From JACVRN01 sp035276685 (GTDB lineage: Bacteria; Acidobacteriota; Blastocatellia; Pyrinomonadales; Pyrinomonadaceae): DNA of 64,000 nt. Made by a program: the position numbers and the translations under genes. Shown one piece after another: positions 16,975 through 26,118 of the stretch (positions within the stretch are counted from its first letter, which is position 1; each line of letters begins with the position of its first letter). The stretch is from NCBI GenBank assembly GCA_035276685.1, contig DATELK010000086.1:41476-105475 (forward strand). Direction: 5' to 3'. The notes beneath the pieces were generated by a model, which worked only from the letters and a program-made list of their open reading frames with translations, was not told the origin of the DNA and did not search any database.

Positions 16975-17096
16975 AGCCTCTCTGTCATCCTTCGGAAACG
17001 GCAAAGCGTGTAAGCTGGAATCGTCGCTTCCGTTGGGATTTACCTTTCGTGTGAGTTAGCAAATCGCCCGGAGTCGCGTTACAATACCCGGCCAGA

Positions 17097-19016
17097 ATGG
17101 AACTCTTAAATCAGATTAACTCGCCCGCAGACCTGCGCCGCCTGAAGCCCGAACAGTTGCAGACGGTCGCAGACGAGATTCGTCAATACATACTTGAGAC
17201 CATGTCGCGCATAGGCGGCCACACGGGCGCTAGCCTAGGGGCCGTGGAGCTGGCCGTCGCGCTTCATTACGCCTTCGACACGCCAGCAGACCGCGTCGTC
17301 TGGGACGTGGGCCATCAGGCTTACGCTCATAAGATTCTGACGGGAAGGCGAGACCAGCTTCCGACTATTAAGCAGTACGGCGGACTCTCGCCCTTTCTTC
17401 GTCGAGACGAATCCGAGTATGACGTGTTCGGCGCGGGCCATGCTTCGACTTCAATCTCGGCCGCGTTGGGGATGGCGATTGCGCGCGACCGCCGTGGAGA
17501 GTCGCACCACGTCTGCGCCGTCATAGGCGACGCGTCACTTGCGGGCGGCATGGCCATGGAAGCCATCAATCAGGCGGGGCATCTCAAGACTCGTCTCATC
17601 GTGCTTCTTAATGACAACGAGATGTCTATCGCGCCTGCGGTCGGAGCGTTGACGGGTTATCTCAACCGCATACGCGAGGCGCACGGCTACCACCGCTTCA
17701 AGGACGAAGTTGAAGAGACGCTGCTCTCGATTCCGGGCCTGGGCGAGCGGCTGCATCAGGCGGCCAAGACCATGAAGGACGCGCTCGCGGCGGCTGTGCT
17801 TCCGGGCGCGCTGGTCAACGAGCTTGGCTTCAAGTACATAGGCTACGTTGACGGGCACAACCCGCGCGCTCTCGTCGCTGCCCTGCGCGAAGCTCAGCAG
17901 GTAAAGGACAGCCCCGTCATAGTTCACGCGCTCACAACCAAGGGCAAAGGCTTTCCCTCTTCCGAGAAGAATTACTACGCGTGGCACGCCACCGGCCCCT
18001 TCGACATACGCACGGGCGAGCCGGTCAAGTCCGCTTCCAAGGCTCCGCAGTACACGGCCGTCTTCGGCGACACGCTCTGCGAGCTGATGGAGAAGGACGA
18101 GAAGATTGTGGCGCTCACCGCCGCCATGCCCGACGGCACGGGCATTGACCGCGCGCTCAAGCGTTTTCCAGAGCGCTCCTTCGACGTTGGCATAGCGGAG
18201 CAGCACGCCGTCACCTTCTCGGCAGGAATGGCCTGCGAAGGCTTGAAGCCCGTGGCAGCCATCTACTCCACCTTCCTACAGCGCGGCTTCGACCAGCTCA
18301 TACACGATGTCTGCATACAGAACCTGAACGTGACGTTTGCTATGGACAGGGCAGGCATCGCCGGGCCGGACGGGCCCACGCATCACGGCCTGCTGGACAT
18401 AGCTTATCTGCGCGCCATGCCGAACATAATCCTGATGGCACCGAAGGACGAGGCTGAGCTGCGCGACATGATGCTGACGGCCATAGAGCATACTGGCCCG
18501 GCGGCGCTTCGCTATCCGCGCGGTAACGGCGTGGGAGTTTCGATTGACCGCGCTCCGCAGCTGCTTGAAGTAGGCAAGGGAGAAATCCTGCGCGACGGCG
18601 GCGACATTGGCATAGTAGCTTACGGCTCCATGGTCTATCCTTCGTTGCAGGCGGCAGAGCATCTGGCAGCAGAAGGCATAGAGACGACCGTCGTCAACGC
18701 CCGCTTCGTCAAGCCTCTGGACGCAGGACTTCTGCTCGCGCTGGCCCGCACCAAGCGGCTCATCGTCACGGTCGAAGAAGCATATCTCGCTGGCGGCTTC
18801 GGCTCCGCCGTCATGGAGCTTCTGGAAGAGAACGGACTGCTCGACAGCGTGCGCGTCGTTCGCATGGGACTGCCTGACAGGCTCGTCACACACGGCGACG
18901 CCAAGCTCCTGCTCGCGAAATACGGCCTGGACTCCGACGGCATCTACACGCGAGTCAAAGAGAGCATAGAGGTGCTCGACGACCGCCGAGCCAAAAGGCA
19001 GAAGGTCAGAAGCTGA
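17097..19016 (+). CDS. dxs: 1-deoxy-D-xylulose-5-phosphate synthase
   Basis: 639 residues, the normal length. The enzyme condenses pyruvate with glyceraldehyde 3-phosphate using thiamine diphosphate, the first step of the MEP isoprenoid pathway. The N-terminal motif SRIGGHTGASLGAVEL includes the conserved His. The thiamine-binding pair is VIGDASLAGGMAMEAIN (GDA variant of GDG) and LNDNEMSI. The transketolase-like middle domain has GIAEQHAVTFSAGMA and the C-terminal domain is complete. Its start follows a short gap after the TonB-C gene and no other MEP gene is adjacent. Confidence 0.98.
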   Translation: MELLNQINSPADLRRLKPEQLQTVADEIRQYILETMSRIGGHTGASLGAVELAVALHYAFDTPADRVVWDVGHQAYAHKILTGRRDQLPTIKQYGGLSPFLRRDESEYDVFGAGHASTSISAALGMAIARDRRGESHHVCAVIGDASLAGGMAMEAINQAGHLKTRLIVLLNDNEMSIAPAVGALTGYLNRIREAHGYHRFKDEVEETLLSIPGLGERLHQAAKTMKDALAAAVLPGALVNELGFKYIGYVDGHNPRALVAALREAQQVKDSPVIVHALTTKGKGFPSSEKNYYAWHATGPFDIRTGEPVKSASKAPQYTAVFGDTLCELMEKDEKIVALTAAMPDGTGIDRALKRFPERSFDVGIAEQHAVTFSAGMACEGLKPVAAIYSTFLQRGFDQLIHDVCIQNLNVTFAMDRAGIAGPDGPTHHGLLDIAYLRAMPNIILMAPKDEAELRDMMLTAIEHTGPAALRYPRGNGVGVSIDRAPQLLEVGKGEILRDGGDIGIVAYGSMVYPSLQAAEHLAAEGIETTVVNARFVKPLDAGLLLALARTKRLIVTVEEAYLAGGFGSAVMELLEENGLLDSVRVVRMGLPDRLVTHGDAKLLLAKYGLDSDGIYTRVKESIEVLDDRRAKRQKVRS

Positions 19017-19048
19017 TTCGCTAAGCAAGCTGAGAAGTTAGAAGAAGA

Positions 19049-19132
19049 AATTAACAGGGATAGACAGGATACACAGGATAAAAGAGAAGAGATGACTTCT
19101 TCTTTATCCTGTGTATCCTGTCTATCCCTGTT
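19049..19132. repeat. Dispersed palindromic repeat, family A, copy 3
   Basis: Arms AATTAACAGGGATAGACAGG (left) and TATCCTGTCTATCCCTGTTT (right) enclose a short A/G-rich loop. It separates dxs from the convergent tricorn gene and could stop transcription from both sides. Confidence 0.9.
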
Positions 19133-19143
19133 TGAATAGCACT

Positions 19144-22100
19144 TTACTGTCTTAGCAGGACGGGCGGCGATGGGACGTTGACGCGTCTGGGCGGGTTGCG
19201 TCTTAGCTCGTCCATCAGGTATTTGACGGCCGCTTCGAGCGTGGGGTCTTCGCCGCGAGCGAGCGCTTCGGGCGTGTCCACGACTTCCACGTCAGGGTCA
19301 ACGCCTACGCCTTCCACGGCCCAGCGACCTTCCGTGTCCATGAAGCGGAAGGTGGGAGGCGTCAGGCTTCCGCCGTCGGCCAGAGGCGGGTTGCCGGAAA
19401 GACCAATGAGTCCGCCCCAGGTAGTAGTGCCGAAGATTCTCCCCAAACCCATCTCGCGGAAGTAGTAGGGAAGCGCGTCGCCGCCCGAGCCCGCGTAGCC
19501 GTTAATCAGCATGGCCTTTGGCCCAAGGTGAGCGAACGCGGGCGTGGAGGTCGCGCCCGTCCCGCGTCTGGCCCAGTAGCTCAAAGGCTTGCGCTCCAGC
19601 AGCTCTATCATGCGGTCTGGAATGAAGCCGCCGCCGTTATAGCGGTCGTCTATAATCAGCGCCTCCTTGCGTGTCTGCCGGTAGAAGTTCTTGAAAAGCT
19701 CGCGGTTGCCTTCGACCGCTGTATTCGGGACGTGTATGTAGCCTATGCGCCCGCCCGACAGTCTATCCACGATAGCTTGGCGCGCCTGCACCCAGTCGAG
19801 ATAGCGCACGTTGGTCTCGCTCTTAATCGGCCTGACGCGCTCGTCACGCGCGCCCGCAGTGTCCGGCCTGGTGTTGACGGTGAGCGTCACGACGCGGTCT
19901 GCCTTGCCTTCCAGAAGCTGGTAGAAGTTCTTCACGCCCTGCGTGGAGCGCCCGTCAACCGCTAGGATGAAGTCGCCCGTCTTTGCCCTCACTCCCGGCT
20001 CTGTGAGCGGCGAGCGGAAGCTGTCGTGCCAGTTCTCGCCGGGAAAGATTTTGGTGATTCTGTAGTAGCCTGAAGCGTCCGGCACAATCTCCGCGCCGAG
20101 CAGCCCGCCGTCGTTTCGCTCGACTCGCGGCCGGTCTGAGCCTCGCTCTACGTAGATGTGACCTGCCATCAGCTCGCTTCCCATCTCCGTCATCAGGAAA
20201 TTCAGGTCTTCGCGGTTGGCTACATAAGGCACGAGCTGCTCGTACTTGGCGCGTATGGCCGTCCAGTTGACGCCGTGCATGTTCGGGTCGTAGAACCAGT
20301 CGCGCATGATGCGCCACGAGTCCACGTACATCTGCCGCCACTCCGCGCTCGGCTCAATCTTCATGTCCATCCCTTCGAGCTTGAGAATTCCGGCGTCCGG
20401 TTTTTGTCCGGGCGTGACCGGCGCGATGCCGAAGTTCTCACCGGCCTGAAAGATTATCTGCTTGCCATCGTCAGCGAGGTCGTAGTTCCTTATGCCGTCT
20501 ATGATGGTCTGCTCTGCCTTGGCGTTTAAGTTGTAGAGCGAGAGCTTTCCCAGCCCCGAAAGATAGAGCACTCCGTCCGGGGTGGCCGCGAGCCTTCGGT
20601 AGTTAGCAGGCTGGCCCGGGATGGCGCGCACTCGATTCTCGAAGCCGTCGAAATCAATCTTGACGAAAGAGCCCGCGCGTCTCTCTTCCGGCTTTGCGCC
20701 CGCTGGAGAGTCAGGCTGAGGCGTGGCCGAAGCCTGCGGGCTAGGCTGCGCTCCCGGCTGCTGTGCTCTTGCTCCCTGTGGCGGCGGAGCCTGCGCCGGA
20801 TTGGGCGGAGGCGTCAGGGGCCGCTCGCCTGTCTTGAAGCGCTCCTCGTCGCTCGTCGGCAGAAAGAGCGCCGGGCCGTCCGCTGCCAGAAGGCCCACGT
20901 AGATGCGCGTGGGGTTCGTGTAGATGTAGTTGAACTCGAAGCCGCTGAAGGTCAGGTTGAAATCCCGGTTCGAGAGAAAGTATAGATAGCGTCCTTTAGG
21001 GTCAAAGACGGGCTCGGTGTCGCTGGTCATCCCGCCCGTCAGTCTCTGCGCGCGGCGGCCCTCAACCGAGTAGACCCAAATCTCCGAGAACTGATTCTCT
21101 CCCGTCTTCACGTAGGCTATCCAGCGGCTGTCAGGTGCCCACGTATAGCTGGTGATGTCGTTTCGCGTGGAGTGGTCAACGTCCGTGGTCGCGCCCGTGG
21201 CGACGTTCACGTAGCGCAGGCGCTGCTTCTTGTCGCCGTAGGCAATCATGTTGCTGTCGGGCGACCACTGAATGGGAAAGCGCCAGATGTCGCCGTCCGT
21301 GGTGACGCGCCGCTCCTGGCCGCTTCCGTCGCTGGGCCTGACGTAGATTTCATACTCGCCGGAACGGTCGCTCAGGTAGGCTACCCAGCGGCCGTCGGGC
21401 GACCATGAGGGATAGAGCTCGCGCACGCCCTGCGAGTCCGTCAGGTTACGCACCTCTCCCTCTTTGGCGGGCGCAGTGAAGATGTCGCCGCGCGCCGCAA
21501 ACAGCGCCCTTGCGCCGCCCGGAGAGATTGAGAAAGACTCTATGTTCGGCTTGACGTTCTTGAAGTATGGCACGGTGTCCGGAAAGTCGCCGTAGACTTT
21601 AATCGGCACCCGCTCCTCACGGCCTCCGTCCGCGCTCAGGCGATAGATGTAGCCGCCCGCTTCGTAAACAAGCTGGTCGCCCCCGCCGCTCGGCCAGAGC
21701 GCGTCGTAGTCCGAATGGTTCGTCACCTTCCGCGTCTTCTTCGTGCGCGTGTTGTAGGCGAACAGGTTCATCGTCCAGTCCCTATCCGACAGGTAAAAGA
21801 TGGTGTCGCCCAGCCAGACCGGCACCATGTCCTGTGCGCGCGTCGTAGTAATCTGCTCGGACGTGTTGCTCTGAAGGTCGTAAATCCAAACATCTGGCGA
21901 CTGGCCCCCGCGATAGCGCTTCCAGCCGCGAAACTCGTTCGTAATCGGCGTGAAGGCCACACGGTTGCCGTCGGGCGCGAAGCTCATGCTGCCCGTCTCT
22001 GTAATCGGCAGCGGCTGCTCCGTGCCGCCGTCTATGGAGATGAGATAGGGGCGGCTCAAGCGGTTGCTCTGCGCCACGCGGTTCGAGCGAAAGAGGATGT

Positions 22101-22503
22101 TTCTGCCGTCAGGCGTCCAGCCCATGACCGTGTTGTCCCAGCCTGCGCGCGGCGGCAAGGGGCCTACGTCGTTGTAGAAGGTGAGCTGCCTGGGCTCGCC
22201 TCCTTCGGTCGAGATGACGTAGACCTGACGCGTCCCCGCGTACTCGCCCGAGAAGGCTATCCAGCGGCCGTCAGGAGAAATCTTCGGGAAAAGCTCAAGC
22301 CCCGGATGCGAGGTGAGGCGGCGAGCGGTGCCGCCAGAGGAAGGCACCGTCCAGATGTCTCCCGCGTAGACGAAAGTTATAAGGTTGCCGCGAATGTCCG
22401 GAAAGCGCAGAAGGCGTGTGAGCCCGTCCGCTTGCGCGGGCTCGGCTGCGGCCTGTATCGAACAGAAGAGAACCAGGACGGCTAGTAAGAGAGACCTGTG
22501 CAT
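19144..22503 (-). CDS. Tricorn-type protease (S41 family) with WD40/PDZ architecture, exported
   Basis: 1119 residues from ATG 22503. This start has GGAGC eight bases upstream and opens a signal peptide (MHRSLLLAVLVLFCSIQAAA); an ATG seven codons earlier lacks a ribosome site. The first 550 residues are beta-propeller repeats, for example SPDGRWIAFSGEYAGTRQVY, SPDGRWVAYLSDRSGEYEIY and APDSRWIAYV. A Pro/Gln-rich insert follows, then a helical region, a PDZ-like domain and the S41 core. The catalytic Ser lies in INGYAGSGGDALPYY near residue 1004, and GVGVDPDVEV matches the tricorn C-terminal signature. Archaeal tricorn degrades peptides in the cytoplasm, but the signal peptide here points to the periplasm. 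Confidence 0.93.
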   Translation of the reverse strand: MHRSLLLAVLVLFCSIQAAAEPAQADGLTRLLRFPDIRGNLITFVYAGDIWTVPSSGGTARRLTSHPGLELFPKISPDGRWIAFSGEYAGTRQVYVISTEGGEPRQLTFYNDVGPLPPRAGWDNTVMGWTPDGRNILFRSNRVAQSNRLSRPYLISIDGGTEQPLPITETGSMSFAPDGNRVAFTPITNEFRGWKRYRGGQSPDVWIYDLQSNTSEQITTTRAQDMVPVWLGDTIFYLSDRDWTMNLFAYNTRTKKTRKVTNHSDYDALWPSGGGDQLVYEAGGYIYRLSADGGREERVPIKVYGDFPDTVPYFKNVKPNIESFSISPGGARALFAARGDIFTAPAKEGEVRNLTDSQGVRELYPSWSPDGRWVAYLSDRSGEYEIYVRPSDGSGQERRVTTDGDIWRFPIQWSPDSNMIAYGDKKQRLRYVNVATGATTDVDHSTRNDITSYTWAPDSRWIAYVKTGENQFSEIWVYSVEGRRAQRLTGGMTSDTEPVFDPKGRYLYFLSNRDFNLTFSGFEFNYIYTNPTRIYVGLLAADGPALFLPTSDEERFKTGERPLTPPPNPAQAPPPQGARAQQPGAQPSPQASATPQPDSPAGAKPEERRAGSFVKIDFDGFENRVRAIPGQPANYRRLAATPDGVLYLSGLGKLSLYNLNAKAEQTIIDGIRNYDLADDGKQIIFQAGENFGIAPVTPGQKPDAGILKLEGMDMKIEPSAEWRQMYVDSWRIMRDWFYDPNMHGVNWTAIRAKYEQLVPYVANREDLNFLMTEMGSELMAGHIYVERGSDRPRVERNDGGLLGAEIVPDASGYYRITKIFPGENWHDSFRSPLTEPGVRAKTGDFILAVDGRSTQGVKNFYQLLEGKADRVVTLTVNTRPDTAGARDERVRPIKSETNVRYLDWVQARQAIVDRLSGGRIGYIHVPNTAVEGNRELFKNFYRQTRKEALIIDDRYNGGGFIPDRMIELLERKPLSYWARRGTGATSTPAFAHLGPKAMLINGYAGSGGDALPYYFREMGLGRIFGTTTWGGLIGLSGNPPLADGGSLTPPTFRFMDTEGRWAVEGVGVDPDVEVVDTPEALARGEDPTLEAAVKYLMDELRRNPPRRVNVPSPPVLLRQ

Positions 22504-22588
22504 TCCTATAGCTCCTTGAAGCATGGCTTGGGAAAGATTTAAAGATGGAAATGTCGTTCGAGAATATAACTAAATTCAGCTCTCTTTG

Positions 22589-22786
22589 CTACTGGCCTCT
22601 GCCTCTTCTGTTGGCCATGATGGCGTTGGCGTGGCCCATGCCGAAGTAGGCTTCCGCCAAATCCGGCTTCAATCGCGCGCTCTTTTGAAAGGCTTCGAGC
22701 GAAAGCTCCATCTGCCTCGTGCGGTTGTAGGATTTGCCCGGAGCAAGATAAAGGCGCGCGTCTGTCATCATAATCTCACAGGGCAT
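22589..22786 (-). pseudogene. Isolated TPR fragment, probable remnant
   Basis: A 65-codon minus-strand frame contains one recognisable TPR, LSLEAFQKSARLKPDLAEAY followed by FGMGHANAI. No signal, partner repeat or extended domain is present. It starts in a region without a clear ribosome site. It could be a decayed end of a larger TPR gene or a small functional protein; the remnant is favoured. The rest of 22504-23132 shows no supported gene. Confidence 0.35.
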
Positions 22787-23132
22787 CAGGGGATTGGGAA
22801 AGACTTAGAACTGACGGCGAGTATACGCAGGAAGCTCGGGCGTAGGAAAATGGAATCAGCATCCGGAAATAATAGAAAGCGCACCTTTACGGGGCGCGCG
22901 AGAATGTAAGTTTGCTATACGAGAACGTTCTGTTATGGGCCTTTTGGCGGGTGACTTTAGGGCGCGTGCAAGCATCTAAATTCGGGGTGGAGAGCCCCGG
23001 TTTTACAGGAAAAACGGGTTTTCATGGCTCTGTCGCGCGCCGAGTGGTCTCAGGTTTGCAACCGAAATTTACAGCAGATACCGAAATAATGGGCGCTCAC
23101 GCCCCCTTTTTGAAAAGAGAAATTAGAAGAAG

Positions 23133-23861
23133 ATGGAAGATAGAAGAAAAATAGTTATCCCCTTACAGCCTGAGACGCCTCACTTCGACGCCGAAGAGAC
23201 GCTGCTTTCGGCCCGCCCGGTCGTGCCGATTACGCACGCCGAGCCGCCGCCGCAAGCGGTCTTCAATGGCCCGGAGCCTTCCGCCCGCACGCCCTTCCAC
23301 AGGCGCTCTATGTTTCTGCCGCTCGTAGTCATAGCCGCCGTGAGCATTGGCCTCGCCGCTGGCTTAGGCATAGCGCGATACCGCTACGTGCAGCCGGGCG
23401 CTTCTACTGTTGTGGCTCAACCGGCACAGGCTCCTGCGGCGAGCGACACGCGCACCACCACAGCCGCCGCTACGCAAACTCCTAAGGGCGATGAGCAGGC
23501 ACAGGCACCCGCTCTGCCGGAAGTGAAGATTGAAGAGAAGACCATTGACGATACCTCTAAGGAGGATGAGGCGCAGACCGTTACGCCCGGCGCTTCTAAA
23601 AAGTCTGAGGATGACGCTGCTGACAGAAAGAGTGACGACGGCGAAGATAACGCCCGGACGACTCAGCCTGATACCAGGCGCGAGAAGAGGCGCGCGGGCG
23701 ACGATGCGGACGAGACACAGGACACGCCCCGCTCACAGAGGCGTGATCGTCGCGTGCGAGACCGTAATGATGAGGCTGACATCCCACGTCGCATAGAGCG
23801 CGCCAGCGAGCAGATAAATCGCATACGCGAAATCTTCGAGGGCAGGCCGCAGCGGCCATAA
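23133..23861 (+). CDS. Single-pass membrane protein with charged disordered tail
   Basis: 242 residues, starting at an ATG behind an A/G-rich stretch. Residues 1-58 are hydrophilic and Pro-rich. One membrane helix (LPLVVIAAVSIGLAAGLGIA) lies near residues 60-80. The remaining 160 residues are low-complexity, first Ala/Thr/Pro-rich, then Asp/Glu/Lys/Arg-rich, ending in a helix RRIERASEQINRIREIFEG. No known domain was recognised. Such proteins often belong to envelope or spatial-organisation systems, but no function is proposed. A strong terminator follows 24 bp after the stop. Confidence 0.7.
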   Translation: MEDRRKIVIPLQPETPHFDAEETLLSARPVVPITHAEPPPQAVFNGPEPSARTPFHRRSMFLPLVVIAAVSIGLAAGLGIARYRYVQPGASTVVAQPAQAPAASDTRTTTAAATQTPKGDEQAQAPALPEVKIEEKTIDDTSKEDEAQTVTPGASKKSEDDAADRKSDDGEDNARTTQPDTRREKRRAGDDADETQDTPRSQRRDRRVRDRNDEADIPRRIERASEQINRIREIFEGRPQRP

Positions 23862-23884
23862 AGCCGAAAGAGAAAGCGTTCCGC

Positions 23885-23930
23885 AAAGAGACCGGGTAAA
23901 CCAGACGAGTTTCCCGGTCTCTCTTTTTTC
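23885..23930 (+). terminator. Intrinsic terminator after the 23.1 kb membrane protein gene
   Basis: GAGACCGGG at 23888-23896 pairs with CCCGGTCTC at 23913-23921, with extra AAAC/GTTT pairing inside, and TCTTTTTT follows directly. This is a textbook rho-independent terminator. Confidence 0.9.
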
Positions 23931-23935
23931 TGCAA

Positions 23936-24035
23936 CACAGGTCAGTATCGTCTGCGGTAGCGGGCAGGTTATACTTAAGCATGACTCTACTCTGACCAAT
24001 ACCCGCCCGCTACCGCAGGCGGTACTGACCTGTTC
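23936..24035. repeat. Dispersed palindromic repeat, family D, full copy
   Basis: Left arm ACAGGTCAGTATCGTCTGCG followed by GTAGCGGGCAGGT; right arm ACCCGCCCGCTACCGCAGGC followed by GGTACTGACCTGT. The arms are separated by about 30 bp. The outer 33 bases of one arm reappear alone at 32583-32618. It lies directly upstream of tlyA. Confidence 0.88.
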
Positions 24036-24045
24036 TGCTATAAAG

Positions 24046-24789
24046 ATGAAGCGCGAGCGTGTAGACAAACTTCTGGTGGAGCGCGGGCTGGCGGAGTCGC
24101 GCACGAAGGCGCAGGCGCTCGTCATGGCCGGAGTCGTGCTGGCCAACGAGCAGCGCGTGGAGAAGTCTTCGGAGAGCTTTCCGCCCGACGTGTCTCTTCG
24201 CGTCAAGGGCGCGGGTGACGCCGCCTCGCGCTACGTGGGGCGCGGCGGGCTGAAACTGGAAGCGGCGCTTAAAGAGTTCGGCGTGGACGTTCAGGGACTA
24301 TTGTGTCTGGACGTGGGGGCCTCTACGGGCGGCTTCACAGACTGCCTCTTGCAGCACGGCGCGCGTCGCGTCGTGGCCGTTGACGTAGGCCACAACCAAC
24401 TGGACTGGCGCATCAGGCAGGACGAGCGGGTCGAAGCCAGAGAAGGCGTCAACGCGCGTTACCTGAAGCCGGAAGATTTTTCAGAAAGGTTCGACCTGGC
24501 GGTGATGGATGTCTCGTTCATCTCGGCCGCCAAAGTCATTCCGGCAATCGTTCCACTGTTGACCGAGCGCGGGCGATTCATTACGCTCATCAAACCGCAG
24601 TTCGAGGTGGGGAAGGGAGAAGTAGGAAAGGGCGGCATCGTCTCTGACCCCGAGAAGCACGCGCGAGTCATAGAGGAAGTAAGGCGAGCGGCTGAAGCCG
24701 AGGGGCTGCGAGCGTGCGGCGTTATCACTTCGCCTATAACCGGAGCGGACGGGAACGTGGAGTTCCTCGCGCTCTACGAAAAAAGCTGA
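24046..24789 (+). CDS. tlyA: TlyA-family rRNA 2'-O-methyltransferase
   Basis: 247 residues. An S4 RNA-binding domain comes first (MKRERVDKLLVERGLAESRT, then KAQALVMAGVV). The FtsJ/RrmJ-type methyltransferase domain follows with YVGRGGLKLEAAL, the S-adenosylmethionine loop CLDVGASTGGFTDCLL, and IKPQFEVGKGEVGKGGI. TlyA methylates ribose positions in 16S and 23S rRNA and affects sensitivity to capreomycin-type drugs in actinobacteria. Older haemolysin annotations for this family are unreliable. Its stop overlaps the next start by TGATG, so the pair is one transcription unit. Confidence 0.93.
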   Translation: MKRERVDKLLVERGLAESRTKAQALVMAGVVLANEQRVEKSSESFPPDVSLRVKGAGDAASRYVGRGGLKLEAALKEFGVDVQGLLCLDVGASTGGFTDCLLQHGARRVVAVDVGHNQLDWRIRQDERVEAREGVNARYLKPEDFSERFDLAVMDVSFISAAKVIPAIVPLLTERGRFITLIKPQFEVGKGEVGKGGIVSDPEKHARVIEEVRRAAEAEGLRACGVITSPITGADGNVEFLALYEKS

Positions 24790-25469
24790 TGCATCGTCTC
24801 TCGGAACAGGCTGCGCTCACGAAGTTGCAGCGGCTGAAGACCTCTTATCAAACGAGCATACGGCGCACTTACGAGCGCGCCGCGGAGGATTGCCGCGCCT
24901 GTTCCACTCCCGGCGCATGCTGTCTCGACGCACACTTCGTAAACGTTCACGTCACGCGACTCGAAGCCGTAGCCATACGCGAGACCATAGAGCGCACGCC
25001 GCGTCTCTCGGAAGAAGAAAAGCGAGAGGTCTATCACAGGGCTCGTCAGGCAGTCAGGCGTTACTCTTTGCGCGCTTCGGGCGAGACCTTCGCGCAGACC
25101 TTCGCCTGCCCGCTTTACGTGCCGCGCACGGGTTGCCTGGTGCATCGCCGCGCGAAGCCCGCGCCATGTATACAGCACGCCTGCTACTCTAACTGGGAAG
25201 ACTTGCCGCCGGACTCTTTGCAGGCGCGCGTGGAGCATCGAGTGGAAGAGTTGAACAGGGAAGTCTACGGCGCAGGGTGGAACTGGCTGCCTCTGCCGCT
25301 CTGGTTGGTGCTCTTAGACCCGCGCTCAGACGGCCTTGAGCTACAGAGCCTGATACATGATTGGAGCACGCGTCGCGTCAAACAGGAAAGCAACTCGAAT
25401 CATCATGCGCGAAGAAAAAATTTTCCACGACGAGACAAAAAAGTTAGAAGCTTGCCTGTCTTAAGTTAG
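24789..25469 (+). CDS. YkgJ-like Cys-cluster (Zn/Fe-chelating) protein
   Basis: 226 residues from ATG 24789, one base overlapping the tlyA stop. The N-terminal third has a helical segment and the cluster CRACSTPGACCLDAHFVNVH. A second cluster, CPLYVPRTGCLVHRRAKPAP followed by CIQHACY, completes the arrangement. YkgJ/DUF-type proteins bind a metal through these cysteines; their function is not settled. The last 30 residues are basic and lack conservation cues. The open frame begins upstream inside tlyA, but the family similarity starts at the overlap ATG. Confidence 0.8.
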   Translation: MHRLSEQAALTKLQRLKTSYQTSIRRTYERAAEDCRACSTPGACCLDAHFVNVHVTRLEAVAIRETIERTPRLSEEEKREVYHRARQAVRRYSLRASGETFAQTFACPLYVPRTGCLVHRRAKPAPCIQHACYSNWEDLPPDSLQARVEHRVEELNREVYGAGWNWLPLPLWLVLLDPRSDGLELQSLIHDWSTRRVKQESNSNHHARRKNFPRRDKKVRSLPVLS

Positions 25470-25473
25470 AGAC

Positions 25474-25508
25474 TTTTCCACAACTTTTTCCACAGGCGTT
25501 GTGGAAAA
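25474..25508. promoter_or_regulatory. Cluster of three DnaA-box-like 9-mers
   Basis: TTTTCCACA occurs at 25474-25482 and 25486-25494, and its complement TGTGGAAAA at 25500-25508. They differ from the TTATCCACA consensus by one base. The second and third copies also form an inverted repeat with a 5-base loop. No dnaA or dnaN gene is in the window, so this need not be the origin; it may titrate DnaA or regulate the adjacent promoter. Confidence 0.5.
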
Positions 25509-25536
25509 AACGGGTCGTAGTTAAAGTATTTTCTGC

Positions 25537-25565
25537 TTGACTCAATCGAAAGGGGCGCGTATAAC
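25537..25565 (+). promoter_or_regulatory. Sigma-70-type promoter for the structured RNA
   Basis: TTGACT at 25537-25542 and TATAAC at 25560-25565 are separated by the ideal 17 bp. The first base of the transcript should lie near 25572. No ribosome site or plausible start codon follows at a suitable distance. Confidence 0.7.
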
Positions 25566-25571
25566 CCTCCG

Positions 25572-26118
25572 CACGTTGCAGGTGCTCACGGGCCTTGCGA
25601 CCGATGCGAGGAGAGGCTTACGGCGTGGCGACGCGCCGTAGGAGAGAGGTGACAGGCGGAAATAGTCGCTTCTATTAACGCCTCGCGTCGAAGCCGAAAG
25701 GCTTCAGCTGGGGGAGGGTTGAAAAATTTTCCCTTGAGCCGTCTGGATAAAAACAGGCGGCGCTCCTTCGGAAAGGAACCGCCGAAGAGAGTGCTGGAAA
25801 GTCGCTTAAGGAGCTTTCGGGTTTCTTAAGCCTCGTTGCCGGAGTTCGTAACCGGCGGTGGAGGAAAGCCACCCCAACAAAAACCTAAGGGCACTGCGCT
25901 TACGAGGCGCAACGGTTCTTGACCGCAAGGCTTGAATCGGGTGCTGACCGGATTGGAACTGACCGCCAGTCTTCTCGAATCCGGTATATAAATCAGGCAG
26001 CAGGCCGCGTGTACATGCGCCCGTTGCCAGTTCCCCCGGGATGCCTTCGGGCGACTCGGATGGAATTAGAGATTGCGCTGCTTTTTGGCTTCGGCCCGAG
26101 AGCAGCGCAATTTCGTTT
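25572..26118 (+). ncRNA. Unclassified highly structured noncoding RNA, about 545 nt
   Basis: The segment runs from a good sigma-70 promoter to an intrinsic terminator and contains consecutive stable hairpins. They lie at 25619-25640 (TACGGCG stem), 25654-25683 (two 5-bp stems around a 2x2 internal loop), 25690-25705 (GAAGCC stem with GAAA tetraloop), 25756-25783, 25804-25831 (GCTTAAG stem), 25838-25856, 25857-25873, 25895-25911, 25948-25984 (CCGGATT stem) and 26036-26059 (TTCG tetraloop). I looked for tmRNA, RNase P, SRP and 6S signatures and found none: no tRNA-like end, no P4-type core, no SRP loop. The boundaries are inferred from promoter and terminator. It could be two RNAs. Confidence 0.5.

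Noticed and set aside
25474..25508. Chromosomal origin of replication
   Set aside because: Only three imperfect boxes, with no dnaA, dnaN or AT-rich unwinding stretch nearby. Listed only as DnaA-like sites.
25572..26118. tmRNA, RNase P RNA or a known riboswitch
   Set aside because: No tRNA-like 3' end or tag peptide, no paired P4 core and no matching riboswitch core was found. GGAGGAAAGCC at 25860-25870 resembles part of RNase P but sits in a local hairpin with no partner strand.
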